From positions 1,549,421-1,613,420 of the forward strand of contig VWZS01000240.1 of assembly GCA_013397075.1 (NCBI GenBank): a DNA stretch of 64,000 nt, in the 5' to 3' direction. The translations under genes were made by a program, and so were the position numbers. This stretch comes from Rhabdornis inornatus (Eukaryota > Chordata > Aves > Passeriformes > Rhabdornithidae). The number at the start of each line of letters is the position of its first letter. Position 1 is the first letter of the stretch. This document shows, in pieces, positions 1 to 11,924 of the stretch. The notes under the pieces are model-generated. The model searched no databases and was not told where the DNA came from. It saw only the letters and a program-made list of their open reading frames with translations.

Positions 1-706
1 GAGGGAGGGGTAGGGATAAGGTGGGTTTTTGAAGATTTGGGTTTACTTCTCATTACCCTATTCTAATTTTCTTGGTAATAAATTCAGTTAATTTCCCGAA
101 TGTGAGTCTGTTTTGCCCATGAAAACAATTGGTGAGTGATCCCTTCCTGTCCTTATCTCGACCCAAGAGCCTTTTGTAGTATTTTTTCTCACCCCTGGCT
201 AGATGAAGAGGGGTGTGATGAAGCAGCTTTGGTGGGTACTAGACATCCAGACAGGATCAGCCCATCACATGATGTAGGAAATAAAATTTGCAATGAAAAC
301 ATAGGAAGATCAACAAAATTAGGTGAAAGAAATCCAACCGGTGATTGAAATTAACCCCAGATATGATGCTTATTTGTAGATTTGACTATGTGGGAAATAA
401 TTCCCATTTTTCAGTAAGAGTCACTGCATGTCCAAACCTTCTCCTCCCTATCTCTGGGCCATGGATTTCCCTGAGGTGCTTGCCCTAATTTGTCTCCAAA
501 CCTACTTCTGCAGCACTTTATTCAAGGTCCATGATGGTGAAATACAGAGACATTTGTCTCCAACTTCTCTCTCAAAGCCCTACTGTGGGCCTCAAGTGGT
601 GCGAAATGTAAACATAAGGCTACCAAGTAATACTAACTTTAGGGAAATAGCCACCCTTGCAAGGTAAAGTGCAACAAGACATTACACATGTCAAAACTTC
701 ATGAAG

Positions 707-748
707 AGAAAAACATCGCCATTTCAGAGAAAAACATTGCCATTTCAG
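707..748. repeat. 21-bp tandem duplication
   Basis: Two adjacent 21-bp copies (707-727 and 728-748) starting AGAAAAACAT and differing at one position (C to T). One + frame reads through both copies as EKNIAIS twice, but the surrounding frame has no other sign of being a gene. Confidence 0.85.
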
Positions 749-3700
749 AATATAAACTGTCAAACGACCCTTTATTGAGAGAAGAATGGAAAACTACTAT
801 GTTTGGCTTGTCATCCCCTTTCCTCCCCCGAAGTACATTGGATGTTGGATCATGTTTGGTTCATCAAAATTTACACCTACTGAACAGATTTCATAGCTTA
901 TTATGGAGTTTACACATTTTTCCATCTACAGAAGACGCTTTGTACTCCACAGGAAGAGGTATTTTTTGCTTTCTCAATGCATTTCATGTAGATGTGTTTG
1001 AGAGCATTTTCTGTGATCTTCTTAATACGTGCGTATAGATGTGCATGTTATGTTCTGCCGTGTGATTTCTTCCTCCTTTTAGAGCCATTTTATATATATA
1101 GTATTGAATACTGATTAAAAAACATCATGCACAAAAACGTACTTCTTGTTTTAAAATCAGAGATAAAAGACACTGCCTTATTAAAAAGGAAGAAATACAG
1201 AAAATTAAGCATGTCCATTTAGAAGAGGGATCAGAACTGAATCTTATTTTCTAAGTAGCCAAGAAAACAAATCATATAAGAATTCAGACCTCTGACCGCC
1301 TCTGAAGGGGAAAGCTAATGGAAACAGCACCTCACTGGGGACATTACTGCATATCATCACCTAGCAGTGACCCTGGGGGAAATGAAACTGAAGAGAAATG
1401 GAGCTGGATCTGTGGGAGGTGCAACTGTTCTCATTTCTGATTGCAGCAGAATAGTCTAATTGGATATACAGCACAGCAAAATGAATAAATACCAGAGGAA
1501 AAATATTTTCAAGCTTTGTAAAGGAATGACATGCAGATTGAGAGAAAGGCAAAGTCCTGTATTTCTAGCCATTTTTGATAAATGCAGGATACGTAATGAC
1601 TTAGTCAGAAAAGGAAAATTTAGAGAAGCCCAGCAACTGGAGGGGCTGCACATTCAGCAGAGTATTATGCCTTGCAAGGAACAGGCCATGGAGAGCTGAA
1701 CATCCAAAATCCATTGAAAAGTTTCTACAGAAGCAAAAATTTTGTGGATGTACAAGCATTTCAGACACCTTTTTTTCTTTTTCCTGAAGTGGTTGGTTGC
1801 TTTAATCCATAATTTTCCTGGGCACAAAGATTCTGTAGCCTGTGCAATACTGCTGGTACTCACACTGCTGTGTGTTATGCAAGAAAGGTGCTCAGCTGTG
1901 AGGCTTGTACCTGCTTGCGAACTGTCACAGAGCCTCTGCCACCAAAGCCAGCTCCTCTACCCTGCCAGTGCTGGTCAGCTGTGAAAGGCGCATAGGAGGA
2001 AGAAATGCTGTGTGGCTGGGGAAAGATTAGGAAGCTGATAATTGTCATCCTGGTGCTGGGAGAGCATTGATGAGAGGCTGAGGAGCAGGAGGTGGAATGA
2101 GGCATAGGTCTGGTACAAAGTCAGTGCTGGCAGCCACCAATTGCTGTCAGGAGCCCTGGCTGCACTTAATGCCAAGAGCTTCAGCTGCCATCCCTGCCAC
2201 CAGCAAGCGCTGCTGCAGCAAGCAGTACCAAATGAAGATCTGTTTGGAAACCCCTGCTTCATGTAATATGTATTTCCATTTGATGTTTCCAGGCTGCATT
2301 CAGGACCAAGTATTTTCACTGCCAAACACCAAAATTCTATAATGAAAAGTAAGCACTCTTTGATAGGTTTTGCAGTGCAAGCTTTAAATGCTGTAAGTAC
2401 CAGAGACTCTTCCCACTGAATTTAAATGCATCCTTATTTCTCACTCCAGCAGAGTCCCAGGCCACAGGTGGCCAAATGGCAGGGTGGACCCCTGCCTGCA
2501 GGTGATGGCAGTGTACATGGTCCTGAGGCACCATGGGCAGCCCTGCTTGCAGCCACACAAGGAGGGACTGTGGAACTGCTGGGCTACCACGGTGGTTATC
2601 CTCTCAAAATGTTTTTAGTTGCGTTGTAGCCAGTGCAGGCACAGGGACCACTGAGGGCTTCATTTGTCTGCAGCACTGAGCTCCTCTGACTGTGCATGTA
2701 CTTTTAACCCGAAGTTCTGCCTCTCAGTCTCAACAGCAAACTGTGCTAAGTTGTGCTACCAGTGAGGTCAGTGTGGCCAGATAGGCATTGTGTGTTTTGC
2801 ATCCCTTCATTAATCAGAAAAGGTTTCTAGAAGATTATTTGGACCCATCTATTGCCCATATGACCATGGGCTACATCTTTGCCTCTTATAACACGTCATA
2901 ATAGGCTCTCACCCTAAAACGTCTGTTGTTCACAGAGTGTTTTGAGTTCATACAGACAAGATGGGGTGGAAGTGCCACTTTTGTTCACTATGAAGCTTGT
3001 CTCACAACTGGACAGATCTGTGATGCTCTCTCTGGTGTCTGCTGTCTTCCCAGGGTATATAGAACCTGAAGATGGCACCTCTGTGGAGTGGCAGAGCTGG
3101 CACACTTGTTGTCTATGTAGGTGGTAAAATGGCTTCCTCCTTAGTCCTGTACTAAGTGCTTGCTGAATGAGTTTGACTCCACAGACCCAAGAACAGGCAG
3201 CTCAGGCTGTTTCCTCCAACACTAATACGTAAACAAGTTACTCACTCGGTTTTTTTTCAGTTAATGTTATTCAGAGAGAGTAAAATGCTGTAGAGCATGC
3301 ATTCTGGTTCCAGTTGTGGAACTAGAGCATGTATAATTACCAGTGTGGGTAGCAGTCCATCTCGTAGCCTTACTTACGCCAGTGAAGGATATTATCTCAT
3401 TATATCAGCTTAGCAGTCTTCTTTCCCTGGAATTCAAAATAAGCAAGGCTCATAAAGGAATGATAAAACAACTAATTATAAGGGACATTATTTTAAAAAC
3501 TGAATAGTAGTCAAAATCCATTAATGGACTATTTTACATGATTAAACTACTTTCAAGAAAGTATCTAGGCTTTTTCAGCAAAAACATTTCTACATGGAAA
3601 ATGTAACTTGAACCTAATTCTATGGTCAGATATTTTTTGAATAAGTATAATATGTGCTTTCATTTATGACAGGGCAAATATAAGTGAAATTTTTAACTTC

Positions 3701-4622
3701 ATTATGTCTATCATTCAAAGTAATTTAGAAGATAATCCTGCTACATGGAGACTCTTCTGTACTACAATGCTAATAATGACTAATGCCTGGGAAAACAGAA
3801 AATAGAGCTGCTAGCAAGGACTTGTTTTAGCATATGTTTTAGGATTTCTATTTGAATAGAAAGTGCTGCTCTAATTCAAAGATAAAGTACTTCTGGACCT
3901 TCAGAAATTTGTTGGGTGCATTTTTAAGGTTACGATACAAAAAAGCGTTGGTTTTGCTTCCCAGCTCTTGCTCCTTCAACCCAACTGAATCTCAAGCTGA
4001 ACTGCTTTCTTTCCTTCTTGCTGATCAAGTCCAGATGAAATTCCTGGCACAGGTATCATGGCTCGAGAAGAGCCTTTCCTGACTTGTATGCCATGCATAT
4101 ATCCATCCACTGTACAATAAACTTCTGAGACCCTATTTACAGCAGGGAACACTTGAAAGACTGGTATTTGAAACTGAACTAGCTGAAACTGGTAACTGAA
4201 CTGAACTCTTTCCTGGCAAGAGGAATGTACCTGTTAAATCAGCACCCTGGGCCATATACATACAACAGTAACTGGTTGACACAACCCAGCCTCAGAAACA
4301 ATGCCGTAGCGTGTGGAGCTTTGTTAATGGGTTTGGTAGGAGGACCAATAAAGTTCATTGTTGAGTTTAGCTACAAATGGCTTCCTTTGTGCTGCAGCTT
4401 TTTACATCAGCTTTTAACTAGAGCTACCAGTTGTACTAGCCAGACTGAGGGCATGATCTTCCCAGAGACACTGGTTCCCATTAAATGAAAAATAGACTTC
4501 TGAAACATCCCCAGGTTTGCCCTTGGACTTCTGAAATGCACCCCTTTGCTTTGGAGTTTTCTGTGTCCTCTCTTCCAGGAAAGGAATAGAAGAAAATCAA
4601 GGCAGTGTGAACATTGATTGGG

Positions 4623-4646
4623 GGTTGGTTGGTTGGTTGGTTGGTT
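4623..4646. repeat. (GGTT)6 microsatellite
   Basis: Six perfect GGTT units, followed by a related G/T-rich stretch. Confidence 0.9.
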
Positions 4647-5047
4647 GGCTGGGTTTTTTAAGACTTGGGAAATGTTGATTTTTAAGGCTCACATGACAAA
4701 TGCATAAACCACCTACCACTCTGAGTGGGCAATTGGGTTACTCTGGCCCTACCAGGCCAGCTCACTGATTCATGTCAGCTCTACCTCCCAGGGCTTCAGC
4801 CCTCGATGGCACTTGCATCTTCACTTCCCACACTCACAGAAGAGCATGGGGCAATTGGGCTGTTCCTGATGAGCAGACACTGAGAGCAGCCCTCATGCGA
4901 TGGATTCACGGGCTACAATTTCAAAAGGTAGGAAGCATCTGGGGAAGAGGTAGAATCAATCTCAGAAGGCAGTTTTTGAGTGAGAATCTTCTGTATATAT
5001 GACCATCAACTAGCAAGAGCACAATTTGAAACTGTTCCACTGTGCTT

Positions 5048-5102
5048 CTGGATCAAGCTCTTGGATCAAGCACAAATTATTAAACCATTCCTCTTGATCC
5101 AG
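5048..5102. repeat. Inverted repeat around an AT-rich centre
   Basis: CTGGATCAAG at 5,048-5,057 is the exact reverse complement of CTTGATCCAG at 5,093-5,102. A second TTGGATCAAG lies between them at 5,061-5,070. The loop is AT-rich. No function can be assigned. Confidence 0.7.
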
Positions 5103-5359
5103 GAGCAGGCAAATTTCACTTTCCCCGGCAAGCGGGAAGAATCTCGCTCAGAGGCAGAGCTACCTCTATGGGAAGGTGTTGAGGAGGAGCTGCAGCAACA
5201 GTAAAAGAAGCTAATCCTTCCCACTAGATTTGGAGAAATGCGCAGTGGAAAACGGATGAATATCCATTAATTATATCCCAAGGGCAACTGAGCAAATTCC
5301 CATTCTGTTTCCTCATTTATATGATTTTGCCTTAGCTAGGGTGAAATTTCAACAGCAAC

Positions 5360-5560
5360 AGCAGCATGTCTGCAGGCCCGGGCGAGCGCCAGCCCTCGCG
5401 GCCCGGGCCCGGCGCTGCGCTTTCCCCGGTGGCCAGCGGAGGGAGGCGGCTGCAGGTCCCTGCGCCCGGCAGACCGCGGGTCCGGCCCCTCCGCACGGCT
5501 GCCAACGCGTGCAGCGCCCACCTCGCTCTGGCGGCCCCTGCCCAGATTAAAAAGCCAGGG
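5360..5560. promoter_or_regulatory. CpG-rich block A
   Basis: Dense CpG dinucleotides in GC-rich DNA beginning just after a CAGCAACAGCAGCA run. Long open frames occur on both strands, as expected where stops are depleted by base composition. None resembles a known family. It is read here as a CpG island, possibly an upstream or distal promoter. Confidence 0.55.
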
Positions 5561-6149
5561 GCACCATGGGACAGATGGCAGCTTCCTTCCGAATTAAAGC
5601 CACTGGGAGAGGTCAGGTCAAGCTGCAAACGGCGGGCCAGAGGAGAGACAGAAAATAATTCTGGGTAGTAACCAGAGCACTCCGAAATCAATGACAGCAG
5701 GGCATCCGCGGACAGGTCCGCCTGAAGCCGCGACGTTTGCGCGGGTTCCCAGGAGTAGTGATCGTACACCTGGTGCCGGGCCCCGGCTGGTTGGCCCTTC
5801 TGGGCACCGAGGGGCAAAGAGGAAGGGCCGGGGCTCCTATCTGCCCTCCCGCAACTTGCCCTCGTGTTTTGCTGTGAAAACAAAGGCAAAACAAACAATT
5901 CCATTCTCCCCGGCACGAAAATTAAGCTCGGGCACCACAAGCGCTGGTCGAAAGGACTCCATTGTCGCTTTTAAATGAGAGATTTTTGCAACCGCTAGCC
6001 CTCCCCGAGCCAGCGGGGAGTCGCCCGTATCCTTGGAAGCGAGAGGTAGCAGGGAACAAAAGGCAAACTCCGAAGTGGCGTTGAAAATAAAAGGGAGCTT
6101 TGGTTACCCCCAGGGTAAGGTCGAGGGGGAAAAGTCGCCTGTCCACCAG

Positions 6150-6560
6150 CACGGATACTCCCAGAGGGCTCGGCCCTGTGCGCCGTCCGCGCAGCCCCGA
6201 GGGCGCGGAAGGGCCGGAGCCCCGCAGGCAGCACGCCTAGGGCGGGCTGCTGCAGCTCCCCGGGGCCCTCGGCGGGGCGGGCCGGAGGCACGGCCAGGTT
6301 TGGTCAAAACAGGGGGGCAGTGAGCAACGCGCCTCCGCGCAGCCCGGCCGCGCCAGCCGCGCTGGAACAGAAAAGGTCTGCGGTAAATCAAACTGGTGGG
6401 GGTGACCCCAGCCCTCCCCTCCACTCTGCACCCACAGGCATGTCCATGTCCGTCGCCTCCGCGTCCAACCCCACCCGGGAGCCGAGAGCCCCTTTTCCCG
6501 GCGCCGGCGCGGCCGCAGACCTGGGTGAGGGAAGGGGAAGGGAGGGCGGCGAGGTGACCC
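6150..6560. promoter_or_regulatory. CpG-rich block B
   Basis: GC-rich, CpG-dense DNA with several GGGGCGG/CCGCCC-like runs. It is part of the chain of CpG blocks upstream of NKX2-1. Overlapping open frames on both strands are composition artefacts. Confidence 0.55.
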
Positions 6561-6674
6561 ACTTAAAAGCTGAGTTCCTTTTTGAAACACTTAAGAGACG
6601 ACAGGGTTGAGGACTGTGAATGTATGCGTAAATATATACTCATGCATACCCACTGCCGGAGGTATGCACCCCCA

Positions 6675-6720
6675 CGCTTGTGTGTGTGTGTAGGCATGTC
6701 TGGGAACACACACACAAGCG
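6675..6720. repeat. Perfect 15-bp inverted repeat of GT/AC
   Basis: CGCTTGTGTGTGTGT at 6,675-6,689 is the exact reverse complement of 6,706-6,720 (ACACACACACAAGCG), with a 16-nt spacer. The alternating purine-pyrimidine arms could form a hairpin, a cruciform or Z-DNA. Confidence 0.9.
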
Positions 6721-7100
6721 CATAACTCCTAAGACAGCTAATGTAATATACTAATAACTATACCTAAAAGCAGATAAATAGATAGATGCCGGCGGGATTC
6801 TGCTTCTAGGTATATACCGATTAAAAGTATTTTATATCTAAATAAAACGTACTTATATTTAACTATCTCTACAGGATAACTTTTTGCAAATTGTCTCACC
6901 AACAATCTTCAAGTAATCCTCCGCATAATCACCTCTGTCTTGGGTGTATCAAAAACGCTTGGGGGCAACGATAAGTCTTGTATGTGGGTACTGACGCTAT
7001 TGCGGCAGTGACAGACTACTGACACTAAGAAAGCCAGATGTGGAGGGCTTATATGAACTGCTGATATTATCGGACGAGGCGGTCAGACAGAGTACTTCGC
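6721..7100. other. AT-rich spacer between CpG blocks
   Basis: AT-rich DNA with many TATA and TAAATA runs between two CpG-rich blocks. No coding or RNA feature recognised. Confidence 0.5.
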
Positions 7101-7149
7101 ACATATGGGCGAGTGCTGCTGCTATCCACTCGAGACTACCGAGGCACTC

Positions 7150-7560
7150 ACGCCTATAAACAGCCCTTTCCCGCGGGTCCCCACGCCGGGCAGCCGCGGA
7201 GGGGCGCGGTGTGGCTGGGGGCCGTGCGGGGCCCCGCCGCCCCCGCCCTGGCACTGCGGCCCTCCGCCCGCCGCCGCGGCTCCGGGAGCCCTGCCCTGGC
7301 ACCCCGTACCTGGCCCCACCCTGGCCCTCTTGGCCGGGAACGGCCCGGCGAAGGAAAGGACAGGGAGGGTGTCGAGGACTAGGGCAGGAGGATTCAGCCG
7401 TCCTCCAGCAACAGGGGAAGGAGGGAAAAGAGCTGAGCGGAGGCAACGCTGCCCTCGCTCGCACAGAGCTTTGCGAGTGGGGCCGCCAGGGACCGGTGGC
7501 GAAGGGGCCTCAAGAACGCCCAGCTGCGAGATGCTCCACTCCCTGGGCAGCTGGAGGAGC
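7150..7560. promoter_or_regulatory. CpG-rich block C
   Basis: One of the strongest CpG-dense stretches upstream of NKX2-1, with open frames of 140-160 codons in several frames on both strands. Simultaneous opening of several frames indicates base composition rather than a gene. Confidence 0.6.
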
Positions 7561-8219
7561 AACTGTGCGTGCTCTGCGGAGGGGTGAGGATTTTCGTTTT
7601 AGCCTTTGGTGGTCTCGCTGGTTGCCTTAGGTTCCCACGCCAGGGGGAGAGGTTTCGGCCGGTGTATTGAGGGGTTTCTCCCACCCTAACGAGATAACCA
7701 GGGCAGGGGGGCTTTCCCACGGCCAGGAATTGTCTCCATGAGCCACAACAGGCGTTTCCCCACACACACATCCAGGGCGCTCCGTGCCTAGGTAGTAGCG
7801 CTCGCAGGGTGCGTCTCTGGGAGGACTCCTGCCTTCTTACACGCCCAAGCATGTGCTTTCCAGATGGGGAGCGGCTCCCAGCGCCCTGCCCGCGGCCGCC
7901 AGAGACACAAGTCCGCCCTACACGATCACTACGGAAACATCCGCTCCTGGAGTAGGTGTGCTGGGCACATTTTCCATTATGGGGAGCATGGGGGAAACAG
8001 AGGGTGTATTACACCGACACGCACAAGCAATCAGATGAAGTTTCTATGAGCTCGCTCAGGGTGGGTCGAGAGGGGAGAGTTGCGGCAAGCTGCCTCGGTG
8101 GTGCCATTTTTCCAGGTGGTCTTTTACATACCTCTATGGATGTGTCAGGCTTATGCTGATGACCAGGAGCAAAAAAAGAGCTCTGCCACAGATGTGCTCT
8201 TGCCACCTCTAATTCGCTC

Positions 8220-8340
8220 CTCTCTAGGAGCGGCCGGCCCCGCCGCGGAGCGCTGCTCCTGCGGCAGGGCGGGCTGTACGGCTGCGGGCAGGACAGCGGG
8301 CAGGGCAGCGGGCAGGGCTGGGCGGGGGGGCGGCCAGATG
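8220..8340. promoter_or_regulatory. CpG-rich block D with 12-bp repeat
   Basis: Short CpG-rich block. It contains three tandem 12-bp units at 8,284-8,319 of the form GCGGGCAGGGCA with one or two substitutions. Confidence 0.55.
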
Positions 8341-9409
8341 TGCACCCGTGAGCTGACCCAGAGGGACCACGGAGTGCCTCATGGCTTTGGATCAAAAAGT
8401 TACACCTAGAAAACGTCTTTCTTGTTGAGAAAGAATTTGCGTGCGGTTTGCGTGGGACCCTTACCCTCTGCCCTCCGAGCCCTCCGAGCTCTGCCTGGTC
8501 GAACATATTTGATTCCCCTTGGGGAGGTACAGCAGCTCGTATAAAAAAGACATTGTTGTCTTTGGAGAGCCCTGTGTGCACTTTCAAAAGCTGATCCTTG
8601 AGTTCCCAGCCCCCGCAATCCAGTTGATGAGGAAACGCTCTGCGGTCTTGGTGGCACCGTTTCCATCGGGATTGGCACCATTTGATTGACAAAGTCTCCC
8701 ATTCTTCCACCTCTTGAGTGTTATCAAAAGGATTGTGTGGGGTCAGAAGCTATTGAAGGGACGTCCGTGTAGCCGCATTTCTGCAAACACGGGGTGAAAA
8801 CCGTGCTTTTCTCATGAAAATGCTTCCACCAGGCAGAACGCATCTCATCTTCCTTGCTCTCCTCCTTAGCATTTCTTTTTAACTCGAGTGTTTTACTAAG
8901 CAGCATCGCCAGGTAAACGAACATATCGCTAAAGGCAGCCTAGGCAGGATTCTGTCGGGACGGCCACCCTCCCCGGAAGCTGAGAGCAGCCATCTCTGGC
9001 AGACGAAACTCCAGTGGAGGGTTTGAAAGAAAAGGAAGAGTGAAGGGACCCGGCACCAGATTAGACGTTTTCTCGCCCCGTGTTCATGGTGTGACTCGCC
9101 CCATTATAGCTCATTTGGGGCAGAAAAACAGGTGCAGAGGCTGACCCGTTTCCTTTACACCATGTCGATCGAGCCGGGCTAAATGTAGCCTGTACGCTCG
9201 CCGGTGTACTCCTAACTAACTCAGCGGTCAGACGTGCATAAGAGAGTTTCATCCGCTACCCAGCAAAGGTGAACGAAGCGCTCTCGCATTAGCTTCCCTC
9301 TGCCAGACTGCGCGCAGAGCCAAGGCCCGACTTGCTCGGGATAACCTAACCGAGCAATGTTTCAGAGGCGATTTAACCTGCGCTCATTCCAGTGAGAGGA
9401 TGAATAAGG

Positions 9410-9600
9410 TCTGGCAGGCGCAGCCGGCGGCCAAAGGGTCGTTCGGGCGGCGCTCCGGGGCCGGCGCAGGGCGGCGAGGAGTCCCTCCCGCCCGCGTGTC
9501 CCGCTCCCCGCTCCCCGCTCCGTGCTCCCCTCTCCGTGCTCCCCGCTCCGTGGTCCCGGCTCCGCACTCCCCGCTCCCGCGGCCGGAGCTGCTGCTGGGG
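9410..9600. promoter_or_regulatory. CpG-rich block E
   Basis: CpG-dense block just downstream of AT-balanced DNA and followed by an AT-rich stretch at 9,720-9,900. It includes the GCTCC array at 9,503-9,578. Confidence 0.5.
9503..9578. repeat. GCTCCCC / GCTCCGTGCTCCCC minisatellite
   Basis: Two 7-bp GCTCCCC units (9,503-9,516) lead into four 14-bp units (9,517-9,572) close to GCTCCGTGCTCCCC, with a partial unit after them. The unit seems to have grown from 7 to 14 bp. Reading it as protein on the minus strand gives only a low-complexity Gly/Arg/Glu frame, which I regard as spurious. Confidence 0.85.
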
Positions 9601-10149
9601 CCTATCCAGCTGCCCCACCTCGCACTCTGTGCATGGGAACGGAGTCGCTGCTCCTGCCCCACAAATTGCGCGGTCACTCGCCGCATTTCGTCTCTGATTA
9701 AAGCCGACCAAACCGTCGTTTTGGTGGATGCTGCAGTATTTTATTTTTTTTTCCTTCCATCCACCCCCTTCTTTTAAAGGCTCATAAAAGATGCATGGGG
9801 ATGGAGTGATTGATAAATTCAGGGTGAAAAAAAACAACCACAAACCCCAAACAATCAAGCCACTAAAGCAAGGTCGACTCTCTCTCTGTGTAGGAACAAA
9901 ACCAAAGACCAAAACTAAGTGCAGAAAGGGGCGGGGGGTCGGGTGCGGTTAGGGGGTAAAGAAATGTTCCAGACATCTGGAAAGACAAGATTGAAAGGTT
10001 TTAAAAGAAAAGAGGAAAAAGGAGAGGTAAAAACCAAACGCCTTTCTAGCCCAAAGTCGCCCTTCTCTGCCTTCGGTGACCCCGCAGACTCACAACCAGC
10101 CCACTTCGGGATATTCAGCCTTGAGGGAGCTAATGCCGAAAGAAGCAGC

Positions 10150-10620
10150 TGAGATGATGTAAGAGAGCTGGAGGCCTGATTGAAGGAAAGTTCCCCCGAT
10201 TATATTTGTGTGGAAAAGCTCACCTCTTGCAGAGCTCTAAAGTGTAATCAAGACTGAGGCTTACACTTGAAGGATGTTAACTCTCATACGGGAACCTACT
10301 TTCTCCTAAACGGTTTCTTGCCTAGTGAATGAGAGCCTCCCAATTGAAGCAAAATGATCCTTATGTACTAATATCAAGCACAGCCACAAAGCGACCGGCT
10401 ATTTATGCTGCCACTTTAGACAAAGATATTTAGTTATTCCCGGGTAGCAAGTGCACTTTTGCATTTTTAAGCACGAACCAGCCCAGCACAAACATATTTA
10501 CAAGTGCAATTACTAAATAGTTACTTGACACTTCAAAGTCCCTGGGTTAACTGTACCTTCGCTGTAATTTTCTTAATATTCAGGTAATCGCTGTATTAAA
10601 TTGTGGTTGCCAGGGCCGTA
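10150..10620. promoter_or_regulatory. Candidate enhancer with NK2-type motif cluster
   Basis: AT-rich, repeat-free block about 1.4-1.9 kb 5' of the start codon. It carries several matches to the NKX2-1 core (CAAG/CTTG, especially CAAGTG): CACTTGA at 10,264-10,270, CAAGTG at 10,448-10,453 followed at once by CACTTT, CAAGTGC at 10,501-10,507 and ACTTGA at 10,523-10,528. The position and cluster suggest an autoregulatory or NK2-responsive element. This is inferred from motifs only. Confidence 0.4.
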
Positions 10621-11545
10621 GGCCGGGTGTGAAACACTGGGGGGTGGTTTCTCTCCTCCGCCCGGATCACCCCGAAATATAAGCTTTGGAGACACTAGGC
10701 GTTGGAAGATTTCTTCAAAGACACGAGTGACATTAGGTACTGTCTGCCTGCACGTGTGCGTGTGGCTGTGAATGGATAGCTTTTGTTTTCACACCGGATC
10801 CGAGAACAGATCCGAAAGCGCCAGAAATTGCAGTTTATTGGAAACTACAGGGAATTCATTGGCAAGGTCGTGTAGCAGATGACCGGAGAGGTCTTCTCCA
10901 TCCAGCTCCCGTGCTGTATAAATAACCTTAGAAAGCAGCTTCAGCTTCAGAGGGACCACGAGAGACTGTGAGAGTCTTTGCCTTTGAGAATATAACAAGC
11001 GACATTTTGCGCTAACCTATTTTTCCTCGGTCTCTCGCCCCAGGCAATTAAATTGCTGCTTGATTTTGCAAACTTGTGTCTTCCACCCCTCTCTAAGACA
11101 TTAAAAAAAAAAAAAATCCCCTAGCTGAAAGGGATTTATTGGTTTAGGGAGAGAAACGATCCTTGCACTGATGTCTTAGGAGACAGAGAGAGTGTTCCGA
11201 AGATGAGAAACCCCAAGCGCTTGTTCAGTCCCAGCCGGCCGGGGCATCCGACAAGGCGGTGCGGGGAGTGCGGGACATGGGGAGCTGTGGCCCGGAGAGA
11301 AAGATCTGCCCTCCGGGGAGTTGTCCTCCTGGCGTCGGGGCTCCTTCCGGACCAAACTTAGCGGGGGAAGAGGGAGATTCTGTCCTTTGGCTTACTGGCA
11401 TTCCACCCCGTTTCCCCAGCTCTCACAAAGGCTGGGCTGACAGCCTTGCCACCCGGGAGCTGTTTTTAAATCCTTTCACCCAGTCAAATGGTGATCTTTT
11501 TGCTTTGCCTTCCATTTCCCGTCCACGACATTGCCCCCCCCGAGG

Positions 11546-11566
11546 AAAAAAAAAAAAAAAAAAAAA
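11546..11566. repeat. A21 homopolymer
   Basis: Run of 21 A directly after a C-rich run, followed by a CT-rich tract to about 11,650. Simple-sequence DNA. Confidence 0.9.
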
Positions 11567-11699
11567 GAGTTGTGCTCACGGGGTCTTTCTTTCTTTTTTC
11601 CCTCTCTCTCCCGTCCTCTCTGTCTCTCTCTCTCCTTTTTTTTTTCCTAAAGACATAAAAAAATTCTGACAAGTAAAACTTAAAGGTGTTTACCTTGTC

Positions 11700-11922
11700 A
11701 TCAGCATGTAAGCTAATTATCTTGGGCAAGATGTAGGCTTCTATTGTCTTGTTGCTTTAGTGCCTATGCCCCGCCTCTGGTGGCAGCCTAAAACCTGGCG
11801 TCTGGCTAAAACAAACGAAAGGCAGCCCTGAGCCTCCACTCAATCCAATTAAGGCGGACTTCGTCCACTCGGTTACGTGTACATCCAACAAGATCGGCGT
11901 TAAGGCAACACCAGAATATCTG

Positions 11923-11924
<2 letters not shown>
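11700..11924 (+). promoter_or_regulatory. NKX2-1: Probable NKX2-1 proximal promoter / leader
   Basis: This block lies about 100-320 bp before the start codon. I recall closely similar sequence from the mammalian TTF-1 proximal promoter. Visible motifs are an ATTA homeobox-type site (CTAATTATC, 11,713-11,721), a GC box (CCCCGCC, 11,769-11,775) and a CCAAT box (11,845-11,849). The rat promoter is reported to respond to HOXB3, Sp1/Sp3, HNF-3/FOXA and NKX2-1 itself, which fits these motifs. There is no clear TATA box at a fixed distance, and the start of transcription cannot be set from sequence. Confidence 0.55.

Larger units (their letters stand above)
1..5340. other. Upstream non-coding DNA, no gene recognised
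   Basis: Mixed-composition DNA. The longest open frames here are short (up to about 116 codons), have no recognisable domain and no splice-site context, and look like chance. It holds a 21-bp tandem duplication near 707, a GGTT microsatellite near 4,623 and an inverted repeat near 5,048. By the mammalian gene order, NKX2-8 would be expected somewhere to the left of NKX2-1, but no homeobox motif appears in this stretch. Confidence 0.6.

Noticed and set aside
5332..5940. 202-codon minus-strand frame
   Set aside because: It lies in a CpG-rich block where frames on both strands are open. No domain, splice context or family resemblance.
8009..8710. 233-codon minus-strand frame
   Set aside because: It spans the GCGGGCAGGGCA repeat and GC-rich DNA, with low-complexity Pro/Arg/Ser segments and no recognisable domain.
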